Origin: Mytilus galloprovincialis
Lineage: Eukaryota > Mollusca > Bivalvia > Mytilida > Mytilidae
Direction: 5' to 3'
DNA: 64,000 nt
Assembly (NCBI RefSeq): GCF_965363235.1
Contig: NC_134847.1
Location: 56,142,439-56,206,438, forward strand
In this document: positions 36,236-48,639 of the stretch, one piece after another
Layout of the letters: each line of letters opens with the position of its first letter
Position numbering within the stretch: the first letter of the stretch is position 1
The notes under the pieces: generated by a model
Told to the model about the DNA's origin: nothing
The model's input: the letters and a program-made list of their open reading frames with translations, nothing else
Databases searched by the model: none
Translations under genes and position numbers: made by a program

Positions 36236-38464
36236 CTGTTTTTTTTTTTTTTTTTTTTTTTTTTTATTCGGTCAGTACATCAACGGACTCCCAACGAATA
36301 ACAATTTGTCAACGGACAACTTTTATTTTCATCCGTTAGGCGTCCGTTCGTGCTATCCGGTAAGGTGTGACCGAGGCTTAGGTAAATAATTATTGGTTTT
36401 AAAACTAATATGCATCAAAATACAATGTGTCGCTCGGGGCGTCAGATTTTGCGTCTCAAGGGGTAGAGGCTTTTCTAAAAAAAAGAATAGATTTGCATAT
36501 AATTCGGCCTTTATCTGATACTTTGTAATTCAAATTTACTTTCATTGTTATGATGACAAATTACAAATTTAAGGTATTTCATTTTGCACATATTTTAGTC
36601 TTTGAAGTAGTGTTCATTTTAAACATAGTTGGCATCCCGCATGTGGCGTTCTATACGTTGATAACTAACAAACTTTATTGAAACGAATCAAAACAATGTG
36701 AATTATGACAATTAAAATACATCGTATTATTGAAACAAAACGAGTTGAATAAAAAGAGACGATATGTATATGTTACAGTAAAATATAAAAACAAGGGTAC
36801 AGAAAATGAAAAACAACACTGTACAAACCTTTCGCGTCCGAATCACCCGCCTGGATCCACTAAGGAACGTCCAAAGCCAAAACCCGATCGCTGGGTGCAT
36901 AATTGTAAATACCGAGTTACGTTTAAAGTCGTACGATTTAATGCTTTAGTTTTTTATGATTGGCAATAAATTTGATACGTTTGTGGGATGTGTCTTTTTT
37001 AAAATACATTCGGAATACCTATGTGAACCAAGCATGCTCTCCTCCATGTTAATATCGTATCTCATTTGTACGATTCAGAATTATAAGAGATCTTCTGAAG
37101 AAAAATTAATTTTGTTTAAACTTCCGCTATAAAGTAAGTGTCCTCTAACTTATTAATTCAAAGTACTGTGATACTGTGGATCGCATCTATCGTATAAGAT
37201 CATAACAAGTAAGTAAATACAGACACAGTAAATCTCTTTTATATTTTGATATCCATCTAGACATCGACAAATAGGGTCATTTGTATACTAAACGACAAAA
37301 GAAAAAGATGAGATTTCGATTTTCCCATTGTTAATTTTTATTGTATAGCAAAATTCTGAAGTGCCTGAAGTTGAAACGATATTCCCAGGCTTGTGGCGAC
37401 TCCCTTGATAGATAGAGATATTCTGTCGACAAGTAGTCTATAATTGAACATACATGTAGGGTTTATAATAGAGAGTTGAATCAAACATTTTGAAATTTTT
37501 GTGGACACAATCATATATTGATTGACCGTTATTAAATATTCGTGTCACACTTGACTACGAATATTCATTTTTTGTCTTATAAAAAAGTCCTCGTCTCTTT
37601 CCTAATTGTTGCATAAATGAATTTGACTTGTCACTGAACTTTTCAAGACTTTGTCAACACGGCAATATGACATGTGCACGTTCTTATACCTGACGATGAA
37701 TGATTTCAACAACAAACCCATAAATTAGTCATGTCCATTATCATAATTATTAAACAATAAAAACAAAATGGAAACAATATTGTTTTTTTTATGTTTAAAA
37801 AAAAAAAAAAAAAAAAAAAATGAGAAATACATGTATTTTTAGGTACAATATTGTTAAAAACCCTTATGATATATGATGTTCACAAATCTTGATGTCTTGA
37901 TTGAAGTTTTATTCACGTACAAAATGTAGTATTGTCAAACGTCCTTTGTAGTCAGGTACCAAGGTACGCAACCATTCTTGAAAAATTCAGCCCTAGGTGA
38001 CTTATATCTTGAGTCATGGTTTTTTAAAGTACAGTTGTAAATAAGATATAAGTAGGACATTTATCTATCAATTCGTTGTAGTCTATCAAACATATCTTTA
38101 GAAAAATGGTGGAAAAATACTAAAAAGTACTGCATTTTTGTTTAAACAGTCGTTGTGTGGTGCGCCTTCAGTTCACTGTTGCTTGCTTTTTGTTTGTATC
38201 AAGATATACATGGGGCAAGTGTCATTGAAACAGAAATTCGGCGGAGACAAATAAACAACAAAAGACGTCGGACGTCAACATACATGTACGGTTTTCAACA
38301 AAAAGAAAAGTACATCTATGATAATCACCATTTGTATTAGTTATAATTGGTCGTATTGCTTTCAGACATGTACAAGGGGAAGTAACTTAATCTTTCATAA
38401 GTTGAAATCATTGTAAATTACATAAGGCGGCAGTTATTTTACCGACGTTGTTTTAATAAATTTG

Positions 38465-38545
38465 AGAATGGAAATGAGGAATATGTCAAGGAGACAACAA
38501 CCCGACCAAAGAGCGGATAACAGCCGAAGTATGGATAGTAAATTA
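38465..38545 (-). repeat. Family 2 fragment
   Basis: GAGAATGGAAATGAGGAATA and AACCCGACCAAAGAGCGGAT match the 3' end of family 2 in minus orientation. Confidence 0.7.
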
Positions 38546-39364
38546 AGGGATTATCAGAGTTGGCAAATTAGCCCCAAAAACTAGGTACAGTGTAGACAAG
38601 CATAGAAGTGCTAAGTATGTGGTACAATATAGAAGATTTGAATAAAAGTATTCAGTGCATACAACGAAAAAACAAATCCTGTACTCACGCGCCTATGTTA
38701 AATATAACATCTAACACAGTCTTCCTTATGTCTGAAGCATAAAGAATACAAAAGTGTATCTTCTTTATCCATAAGCCTAATCATCCTTTGACTTAAAGTA
38801 CAGAAAGTAATGGCAACTTTTATTATTTCTTGAAATATGGGAAATGCAACCATTTAATACGTTGAAATATAGAATGATAGTCATTCTCCACATCTCCAGA
38901 GTAAAAACGAGTAGAAGTTCTTTTATGCAAGAGATTACCCTGATACCTTCCCGGCTCAACTATTCAGTGTTTTGAGAAAATTCTTAGCTTTATTAAGCTT
39001 ATTCTTTGTTCAAAACTGCCCATGATGGAAAGATATGTTTATTTTCTTTTAAATGTTATCGAATCTCCAAGTTTCAATCTGAATGCTAAAGCTGGTCAGT
39101 GTGTCATCAATCTATAAAATTTGAAATAAGTTTTTGTTTTCCTATAAATTAAGAAGCTATTAATTTTTGACTATGATAATGATAAAGCCATATTTTTCAT
39201 ACATTGACTAATAATCAATCGCCCGGCCTTTGGATTAAATTTTTGTCTTCTTGGTTCAAAAGCCCTTTGCTGAATGTATTTTGATCGTTTTCTCTTTTTT
39301 GTCATTTCATTGTTACATGTAGTTTGTAAATGTATTCCTTTGATATCTTTCGCATCTCTTTTAT

Positions 39365-39745
39365 GAATCACAATTTAAACTTCAATGGAAATGAAGAATG
39401 TGTCAAAGAGCCAACAACTCGAACAAAGAGCAGAAAACAGCCGGAGGCAACTAATTGGTCTCCAACACAGCAAGAAATCCCACAACAGGAGGCTTTCAGT
39501 TGGCCCCTAAACAAATATGTGTACTAGTTCAGTGAAAATGGACGTCACACTAAACTCCAAAGCACACAAACGAACTAAAACTAAAAAAACACAAGACTTA
39601 CAAAGGCCAGAGGCTCCCCGACTTGGTACAAGCGCAATAACACGACAATGCCAAACATGTCCCGTAAGATCCCACCCTCCCCAACACCTCCGGCCAATGT
39701 ATAACAAACAAACACACAGCAACACGCATATCAATAAGCCTGTTA
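39365..39745 (-). repeat. Dispersed repeat family 2, minus-strand copy
   Basis: The plus strand reads AATGGAAATGAAGAATGTGT, CTTTCAGTTGGCCCCTAAAC, AGGCCAGAGGCTCCCCGACT and CCACCCTCCCCAACACCTCC, matching 35620-35990. Open frames on both strands here are repeat artefacts. Confidence 0.82.
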
Positions 39746-39823
39746 TATTATTTTATTAACTAACTACACTGTTATTGGACTTAATATGATGAAAACTGCC
39801 AATGCAATATAATGTGTAGACTG

Positions 39824-39890
39824 GGCCAATACAGAATAACTAGGCCAATACAGATTTTTTCTGTATTTGCCGAGTTATTCTATATTGGCC
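39824..39890. repeat. Foldback with CCAATACAG motif, left
   Basis: 31-bp arms at 39824-39854 and 39860-39890 pair at 28 of 31 positions around a 5-nt loop. The words GGCCAATACAG and CTGTATT recur and are shared with the hairpin at 40483-40591. Confidence 0.75.
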
Positions 39891-40482
39891 GAGTTGACAC
39901 AAGTGCAGGATTTCGGAACGTCTCTAGATTTTACATCGAAAGACACGATAAACACAAACTGAAAGTAAACAGTTGTTTTGAAGACGCAGTTGTCATTTAG
40001 TTATCTTAAACATGCTGAAAATGTCAGTATGGCATACATTTCAGGCGAAAGACGGTCACATCAATTTAAAAAGTACTTTGAAAGCAGACGATAGAACTAT
40101 TTCAGGTTTGGGGAACGAGTTGATTATCACAAAGTTCATTTCTTGACCACCTCATAATTTCACGATTGTACACATCGATTTTAAATTAGTTTCTGCATTA
40201 CACATGCAATGGCAGTACCTTTCCAATTACTATTTATGTGTTGCGTCTAAATTTAAGTTGTAACACTTTATAGTAACTGAAAAGGGTAGAAAAATTCATC
40301 AGATGAGAAAATGCTGAAGACACCTGGAAACAGCACCAGATCATTATGTATTGCATCTAATAAAAAGAAACAAACTGAGATTTGGATAGTTCCACTTCAA
40401 GGTAAAAATATTTATCTCTTTTGAAATGAAATTAAAAAAATATTGTAACACTGTAGTTAATTAATAAAGATATTATTCGTGC

Positions 40483-40591
40483 ATTTCTGTATTGGCCTTG
40501 TTATTGGTCCTCGGCCAGCTGTATTGGCCTTCGGCTTCGCCTCAGGCCAATACAGCAAGCCTCGGACCAATAACAAGGCCAATACAGAAAT
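40483..40591. repeat. Foldback with CCAATACAG motif, right
   Basis: 48-bp arms at 40483-40530 and 40544-40591 pair at 44 of 48 positions around a 13-nt loop. Each arm contains CTGTATTGGCCTTGTTATTGG or its complement. With 39824-39890 it may mark the two ends of one element of about 770 bp. Confidence 0.8.
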
Positions 40592-40806
40592 ACTTACGTA
40601 ATAATATCATAGTATCATACTAGAATTAGTAATTGTAAACATTTATTTTATAGAAATGTAAAACAGCTTATTAGTCCTTTTAGTGAGTGCATGTGTTCTT
40701 AAAACTGGAATTAAAGTAAATGTTATTGACGACTTTATACCATGTGAGGTCACTTCCTTCCTGAATTTTCTCTCCCTTTCGTCTACTGCTGCTACTTATT
40801 ATTCTT

Positions 40807-43800
40807 TCAGAATTTATTAGTATCTTTTACTGATCCGTAAATGTGAACATTTTGATTAGAGGATATCTCCTTTTTCTTGTTTATAGAATATATCTTAACT
40901 ACATGAAACGTTACAAATGCGATCACTAGCAGAGCTACTAAGCTTCCACCTGAAATAAATTGTAAAATTATGACGTACAAAAATTTTAATAATCATAATA
41001 ACATTTAAAATCAAGAATCTGGCATGTTAACTATTAAACCGTTGGTGCCGATGCATTACTTTGGAAGTATTTAAATGTTTCCTATTCAAACCAATTTTTT
41101 AAGCTATTGTACATTGATGAACTAGTATCACACTGGAAATCCAATTTACCTGCGTTATCTTGAAGTCTATTTACAAAAAAAAGTAAAATAGTAAAATTAA
41201 CACCCTTTTTGGGGTTATACTGGTCTACTGGCTTGTGCGTTTGACTACTACTGCTAGCTGCTGCCGTTAGTGCTGCTGCAGTTTCTAGCAATAAATAATA
41301 AATGCAGTGCATTTAAGCCGATAGTATAACCCTCTTCAAAGTTTAATCGAACTTACGACCGTTATTAGACTAGCAGTCTTACTTGAATTTTGAGAATATC
41401 GGTGCAACTAAGTAGTTAATCAACCGTTAGGTCTCGTCTCCAGCTAATATATATGGCTAGAATCATCCAATTACTATTCTTTGACCATTAACTCACTACA
41501 GTCGTTAAGGTTTTTGAATGACTTTCATATTAATCATAAATTATTCAAAATTTAAAGAGTGTTATTATTATTTCTTCTGAACTTATATGTGTAATGATAA
41601 CTATGTACTTACCAATTTTTAACAGTAACAGTGACGGATCCAGAGGGGGGCGTAGAGGTACGCCCCCCTTTGCTTGGTCCTTTTTCTTTGTAACGAAAAA
41701 TGATTTATAGGACTAGACTTCGTGAACTTTGCCATTTCTCGTATATTTAATTTTTATGCGACAATTCTTTACTTGATATAAAGATATTTTTCGCTGGTAT
41801 TTACTGATTATGTCAAAGTCATGTGATTCGCTATGGTGGAGTGCGTCAAAAAAACGTCACTCAGTCATTTTGACATTCAAATTACAGTAACGCATTGCTT
41901 AGGCTGAGAATGAAAACCATGATACCTTCAAAGCGACACAGGATTGAGTAAGAACGTAGTGACTTCTATTTCACAACTCAACCAAACAGAAAGTCATACT
42001 ATATCAAACTCTCAAGAAAAAAAAATCCACAGCAATATAATTTACTTACGAAAACATGTTCAACCCCAATCGCCCCAGACTATTTTAAAATAACATGATA
42101 GCTGAATAATGATCCCCAATCAGTATAAGCTCTAGATAGATTTAAAGTCTAAGGTACGAACTATTTCATTTGAGGAGGCAGTTTAATGTATTTGTGAGAA
42201 AAAAAATCTGACTCTGATTTTTGCATTAAATAAAAATTCTGGCCGTATCTTGATTGAAAACAATAATCTTGTCCACTTTTTGCTATTAGAAACGAAAATT
42301 TCCAACAGAATTATTTAGCATTTATTTAAATGAATATGATGAATAAAAAACGGGCGTATTTTTTTTTTTAGGTCGGGGTTTGCATGTCTGACCAGAATGA
42401 CAAATTCCACAATAATTATATCAGTACATAGCTTTGGATCTATACTATTATTTTATGATAGACAATCAATAGGGAGATTACAGCATAAAAATGTCAAACC
42501 CTTACACTTTACAGCAACTATAGAATATACATGCCCCACGCCAGGAACCGTTTAAAATGTGCATTTTACACTTGTTTTATGATTTTTAGCCCCAAAAAGG
42601 TCTAAATGTTTTGTAGCCTCGCTCTGCTCGGCGATCTTTAAAATTTCGCCCCCTTTTCAAATTACTGGATTCGCCACTGAGTAAAGTAGTCACATCTGAA
42701 TTAAAAAAAAAGAGCTATTATAATTATGCAATATAATCAGATGTCCGTTTGTAATTGTTTGATGCAATAAAAAAAGACAGTTTGAAGAAAAACAATGATA
42801 TCACCTATTTATACACAACATCAGATAGTCCACTGAAATATGGAATAAGTGTATGAATTTTAAAGAGACAATCATGTTTCGTTTCTTCTACAACTTTCTG
42901 TCGGAAAAGGGAACCATTGCAATGTACAGTAATCCTGTAGAATTTCATGAAAACTTTATATGTGTATTCACATGGGTTTTGGTTGGATTCGTTTTACTCA
43001 TTCTTACGGGTTCAGTGAAGCGTGTTGTGGACTAATTTTTCATTTCGTCTTTTGATTTTGTTATGGGCTATCTGTATTCGACTTATTGGTTTTGGTTGTT
43101 GTTTGTGATTTGATATTTTCTTTTTCTTTGTACTGCTTGTGAAGTTGCACTCAATATTTTGTGTGTATCAAAATGTTATCCGTGCATTTTTGAAAAATCG
43201 AATTCTCTTATCTTCAAAAAAAATAAAATAAATCACCTGATGGATCTTTAACTATTATTGTAAATTGACACGTTGTGGTATTATTGGACCAGTCTATGGC
43301 TTTATAGATCACGGTGTAAGTCCCAGGAACAACATTGGTTTTGTTTTTTTGTGGTAAGACTGGTCCATCAATGTCCTGAACTCCTACATTATCAGTAACG
43401 GTAGGCGCTGTCCATTCAAACAGATCACTTGATTGTATAACTCTATCGTGTGGACATTCATGGAAAACTGGCTCAAATCTATCTGCAAAGGTTTGATAAT
43501 TTAATATTGAACGATATTCTATTAAATCAATGAACGAAACTTGATATAGGAATTATCCTTAATATTTGTCTCCGTGGCTTTTCCCTAGCATTAAAAAGTG
43601 TATGTTCATGGCCAGTAACCCTTATATCTATAAGTATGTTATGAAATGACTACCTTTGCAATACCTTTCAAGTAAAACACTATGATATTCGTGTACTTCT
43701 TGAATGATTTTCTTACAGCGTAGGATTTACTGTGTTGCATCATATCAACATAATATTTGGTACGAAGTCTAGTTTATAGCTGTGTTGAAGTAATTTTGAA

Positions 43801-46800
43801 TCTTTCACTTTTCTAAAAATACGCGTTAACAGTCATTTAAATAAATACATTAAAAAGGTTTCTTTCCTCATGTAAAAATTGATGTTCTTTGCAAGAATAG
43901 TATGCAAACTCTTTCAGTGAATAAATTGGGTAGGATTTTTCTTCTGTTTGTTCTAATTGTACTAAGACACTATATACATATGCATTCATATTGTACCATT
44001 ATATTCGGTTAATCTTTTTGAATAGATAAATGGATAAACGAGGGGGGTAAAGACTAGCGCTCTGTCAAAAATTGTATTTTCATTGCTGATTTTAAGTTAA
44101 GTTTGCATACTTTATCTTATCTACAGTAAGCAAAGCCAATTGAGTTTTCAATGAATAAGCGTTGCTGATTTTTAAGATCTATATATAATAATCCCATAAT
44201 TAATTCAGATTTAATATGACATTCTTTCAAACACCAGCATGTGCTTATGAAAGAAGGTTGTCAACGTACCATATTGTCCGCGTTGTTTTAATTCTCCCTC
44301 TTTGTGATATGTTGGGAACTTTTGTATAAATATATGTATATTTTAACAGGCCATATTTTGTCCTTTCATTTTTGAGTGGTTGGAATTATTGTCTTATTGA
44401 CCTATCTATTTTAATATATTGACATTGTTCAATAAGCGCAACTTCTTTTATCGTTTGTCTAAATGTTGTTTAAATGAAAGTTTTGATTCCCCTTCCTTTG
44501 GAATTCTCTAAATGTTTTAAGGTATCAAATATTAGTAGCTTAAAAGATAGTTGTCTATCAAATCTGAAATCTTTAAAGTAAAATTGACAATATGGTGCTT
44601 CTATAATCAAACTTACCAATAATATAAACCTTGAAAGTGGTTTTGGCATAATTTCCAAATTTGTCGGGTTCTGACTTAACAATGACGGACTCAGTGGAAT
44701 AAGCACACAGACAATGTCTAAATGTAGTCTTCGATGCATCGACTTTCATTATGTTTCGTTCAAATTCCAGAGCATACATAGAACTAGTATCAAGATATGC
44801 AGAATTTTTAGTGCTCAAAACATACACTGATAGGTTCTGTCCTTCGTTTGGAGATTTCTCATAACTAGAGCTGCAATGAAAAAGATGGCGTTTAAAAATA
44901 CAAACCTTTTACATAAAACATCAACATTGAATGGTATGTTTATACTTTCCTTGAAATAAAATCAACAGTGCTTCTAAAAAGACACATTATTCTTAAATAT
45001 GAGTATTAATTGATGCATTTCCGATAATATATTATCTTGAATATAATTTCTTTCATGTACGTTTGAAATTGTGTTAAAGCGAATTCAAATAATCAAATAT
45101 ACCAAATGTTCATATGGGGTAAAAACTCTTTTTTAATTTAGCTGGGAAACATAAACAACGGCAAAAATATAGGTTCTGTATAAAATAGCCGTGTGTTGTG
45201 TTCATAAACGAATTTGTGTGTGTAAGCTTAATAACAGACTTACGCTTATAGTTTTCTGGAATATCTGCAAAATAAATCAAACGAACTTGTGTAAACTTGT
45301 TGCTATTACTATAGTATTTCATTTCTAGAACTGGATACCAACTTAAAAAATGTGGAATACATTTTTTGCACTGATGTTGTAGGGGTTTCAATCAATAAAA
45401 TTCTTTCCAAACGAATTGTTTAACTTTCTTGGTAGTACTAATATGAAGTATAATTGCTGAAAACAAATTATCTTTTGGTTGCTGTCTCATACTACAGCAT
45501 ATATTCATGTCTTTTGATAGGTATAATTTTGATATTTTGTAAAAATTCTAATTGAAATTAACTAACCTGTTTGATTATCCCAGTTACATGTAGATTTCTC
45601 ACATTCCATAGTTGCTATATGACCATCGGTATTACAGCTACACAATGTACATATGTCGTTGGTGGCTGTGTTGGTTTCACCAACAGTCTGGTATATGTAA
45701 CGATACCAGTAGTGGTGTTTAGACAATTGTATACTTGTACCATTGTTTGAGCAGCACACTTCTCCTTGTTTACAATAAGTATTGTCAACGCAGTATTCAC
45801 TTCCGTGCATTTTGGTGCTGTTGATTAGTGATTCTGAGCATTCAAAATTCGTGATTGCTGTGAAATAGTTTATTTTTCTTGAATATATATTTAGTATATT
45901 CAAGTAACGACACAATGTAAAATATATTTTACGAAACTGTTTTTCAATTTAGAATGAAGTAAATTATAACTAGAACTTATAAAAAATAATCAATCTAGAA
46001 TAAATTCAGTACAAAAACTTGATAAATATAGCCATATAAGAAAATGCGAACGCACAAAATCATTTGCAAAAAAATATACATAATAATGAGGAACTTGCCC
46101 TTTAAATAAACCAGTAAATCAAAACATAAATATACTATTATGGAAAATGCAGATGCTCATTGACAAGCCACAACTGTTACAGATACATCATATCTGATTG
46201 AAAACGCGAGTTTATTTAAACTACACAGTCATGCATGTATTTTAGCACCATATGAACTGATATATTTCTTATTCTAAATCCATGTCCTTGTCTGTTACGT
46301 ATCTACTCACGTTTGTCACATTTGGCCTAAATCCCAACCTGGACAACACATACTCTGACATGTGTATGTTATCACGTCACATTTGGTTTCATCATTGTAC
46401 CGATAGCATTTTTGTATTCTACTAATACGAAGAAATCTTTGACTCCTGGACCACAGGCCATGCTAGAACTGATGATAATAGTTAATAGGTTGATTAATTG
46501 TGGTTCAGTGACAATTATTTCACCAGTATGCGAGAACAATAACCTATAAACAATGATGGAATCTACCTAGTTGGTCGACCGGTATAGAGTTGGAATTAAA
46601 CTGGCAATTGAAAAAGGAAGTGTTTTAGGTAGGGATCGAAATTATTCTTTGCTAGAGTACACCTCCATATATACCAGTAGAGACCTTTGTGTTTTAAAAG
46701 TCATTGAACGTGACGTTCTGACATTACAATGCCAAAAGATAGATCTATGCGTATTTATGCATCAAACCTGAGGATTTTACATTGGATTTACAGTAGTAAG

Positions 46801-47756
46801 AATTTAGTGTCAAAAGAATAGTCAAATGATTGAATGAAACGTTTTAAATGTAAATTATATCAGCAAATTGAACGTTGTTTTTATATTTTAAAATGAGAAG
46901 TAGCTCTAAAGCTGTCATTATAAACATCTTTTGTTCATTTTTGTTGTTCATTTATGAATCATTTATGATACTCAATTAATTATGTTTTCGCTTTCCTATC
47001 AGACATATATCGATATACAAAACATATTTAAGAACCAACAATAAACAAAGTGGGTGTTTACTTACTTCTCTGTAATGATCTATATTTACTGCTGGATTGA
47101 AAGATAAATTTCTGCCCACGGTTGTTATCATGCAATTAACCAAAAATATGTCCGCTGGAAAGTGACATTTTTTTTCAAATTGTTTGTCAAGATTGGTAGA
47201 ACAGATTTACGTTTTGTATTTTGATATAGTTGTGACGTTTAACAAAAGTGTCGGCGTAAATGATTCCCCTTACTATTCAACAATATTGTCAGTATGTTTT
47301 AAAGATATGAAATTGATATAAGGACATTGCATCAAATGTAGTACATATCTATTTACTCGTCGACTTATTTATAGACATCTGAGGATAATAATATTGACCT
47401 CATAATTGAGGTTTGACCGATAACAAGCAAACCACGCATTGATAATAGTAAAATGATTTAAATTTCGGGGCAATAATAAACTTGATAAGAAAAAGACAAA
47501 AGACAATAGATATTTCATTGACGTTAAATTACATTTGTTGTTTTTGTTATGTTGCATAGATATAAGGAAACATAGTCAGTCTATTGCAAAACCTTTCTGT
47601 TAAGGCAATTTATTTGATCTGGTGTTATGGTGTTATTTTAAACTGTGACAAATTATCTAAAGCTTTCAAATTATTTAATACATACCTTCATGCAATATGT
47701 CCAAAAACTGACAAAAAAACAGCAACATAAACACTATATTCACATACGTTCTTCAT
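40807..47756 (-). pseudogene. Gene B: broken tandem paralog of gene A
   Basis: Counterparts of all eight exons are present in order: 47686-47756, 46311-46462, 45567-45857, 45244-45264, 44617-44870, 43237-43482, remains of exon 7 at about 41613-41628 and after 42680, and 40807-40949. Exon 1 has lost 12 nt and runs into TGA just before its donor. Exon 2 has lost 10 nt then 8 nt, so its middle is out of frame and reaches a stop. Exon 5 has lost one nucleotide near 44845-44860 and stops soon after. Exon 7, which starts the membrane helix, is split by a 1051-bp transposon and part of it is deleted. Exons 3, 4, 6 (HYR) and 8 remain open. Splice sites are mostly kept. The full-length product cannot be made from this reading; short partial products are not excluded. 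Confidence 0.87.
41629..42679. mobile_element. Non-autonomous DNA transposon in gene B exon 7
   Basis: The left end CAGTGACGGATCCAG and the right end (minus strand) CAGTGGCGAATCCAG form terminal inverted repeats. A 5-bp duplication AGTAA lies at 41624-41628 and 42680-42684. Just inside the left end is a perfect 10-bp hairpin, GGGGGGCGTA / TACGCCCCCC with loop GAGG, at 41645-41668. No transposase frame is found in 1051 bp. The ends resemble hAT-type elements, but the 5-bp duplication is shorter than the 8 bp typical of that group, so the class is uncertain. Confidence 0.85.
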
Positions 47757-47803
47757 CGTAGAATTATAATCAAAACAATTGACCTTTCACTTGTATTTTT
47801 AAT

Positions 47804-47810
47804 CTTTATA
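47804..47810 (-). promoter_or_regulatory. TATA box of pseudogene B
   Basis: TATAAAG on the minus strand, about 48 bp upstream of the retained ATG at 47756. The promoter region may be intact although the coding region is not. Confidence 0.45.
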
Positions 47811-47984
47811 CACAGTTGATATGATATGATCCTAAATTTCATAACTTGGACATACTGAGATAACATAATAAAAGTATTCCGTGAGCAGTGATAAAGGAGT
47901 TTTATATTTTATTCAATTTCACAATCAATTGAAATTCGAAGTTTGATAGCATGAGCTGTCCACGTCAATGTTTCCTAAATGATG

Positions 47985-48115
47985 CTCCGGATCCGTATCA
48001 AAATCATATGGTACATAAAGGCAACAGTAGTATACCGCTGTTCAAAACTCATAAATCCATGGACAAAAAACAAAATCGGGGTAACAAACCAAAACCGAGC
48101 GAAACTTCAGATTTA
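47985..48115 (-). repeat. Family 4 fragment
   Basis: GGCAACAGTAGTATACCGCT, ACTCATAAATCCATGG and AATCGGGGTAACAAACCAAA match the start of the family 4 copy at 9064-9415. Confidence 0.7.
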
Positions 48116-48639
48116 ACTAATATGTTGAAAATCTATACTTGAATGGTTAAGTTTAACTATAAATCATGTGTACGTGGACTTTCTTGTAAATTAAAAATCC
48201 TATCAAAATCTTCAGTAATGTTCTGCTTTTCAATAACTGTCCTAAAGTACTATATTTCACTTATCACTTTTCCTATGATATGACCTAATAAGTCACGGGA
48301 TATCTCGTTAAAACTTCGGCAGCCTCAAGCCGCAACGGGAAGGGAAAACGGTTCGGTCTCTGTCGGTCTTATTAATTTGACATGTCCCTATACTTATACA
48401 TCCCGTCATTATTTTATGATAATTTTTGTATGCCTTTTTTCATTTTTGCTAATATGCTTTACCTATATGCTTTTTTTGTCTGTGTTACATATGAAGCCAC
48501 TCTGTACTTATACATCCCATCATTGTGTAATTGTGCCTTGGTAAATGTTTGTTTAAATATTCATTATTTTTTATGGTAATTTAGATAATAACACAATGTA
48601 GAATGAGGTATCCTTATTTTTGACATTTATAGCTTTACT

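Larger units (their letters stand above)
34733..36378. mobile_element. DNA transposon with 48-bp terminal inverted repeats
   Basis: The ends AGCCTCGGTCACACCTTACC at 34733-34780 and their complement at 36331-36378 match at 47 of 48 positions. The subterminal 400 bp on each side are packed with GTCCGTT / AACGGAC words in both orientations. The interior is interrupted by a family 2 copy (35620-36235) and a T run (36239-36265). No transposase frame is present, so it is non-autonomous or decayed. I do not assign a superfamily because no clear target duplication is seen. Confidence 0.85.
34240..36657. mobile_element. Outer inverted repeats flanking a nested transposon
   Basis: A perfect 25-bp inverted repeat, beginning CGTATAGAACGCCACATGCG, lies at 34240-34264 and 36633-36657; weaker similarity continues about 12 bp inward. 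The pair encloses a family 1 tail (34545-34695) and the transposon at 34733-36378. It may be the ends of a host element into which the inner one jumped. No transposase is visible. Confidence 0.6.
34080..37660. other. Spacer between the duplicated blocks
   Basis: About 3.6 kb with no counterpart in the duplicated segments. Most of it is the nested inverted-repeat and transposon structure at 34240-36657. 36660-37660 shows no recognised gene. A 79-codon frame at 36730-36969 has no ATG at its start and no splice context that I can support. Confidence 0.6.
37660..47975. repeat. Segmental duplication, copy B
   Basis: Counterpart of 23320-34080. It holds the broken paralog of gene A and extra insertions: a family 2 copy at 39350-39745, CCAAT-rich foldback pieces at 39824-40591, and a DNA transposon at 41629-42679. 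Exons align well with copy A; introns align only in patches. Confidence 0.82.

Noticed and set aside
36730-36969. 79-codon frame with a basic, proline-rich middle
   Set aside because: No ATG at the start and no splice sites that would attach it to another exon.
37799-37820. Poly-A run as a retrogene tail
   Set aside because: It lies inside the duplicated non-coding block, with no coding sequence or target duplication beside it; simple slippage is likelier.
38155-38340. Frame with a signal-peptide-like start (CAFSSLLLAFCLYQDIHGAS)
   Set aside because: It begins at GTG, not ATG, no upstream exon was found, and the duplicated counterpart near 23880-24066 does not keep the frame.
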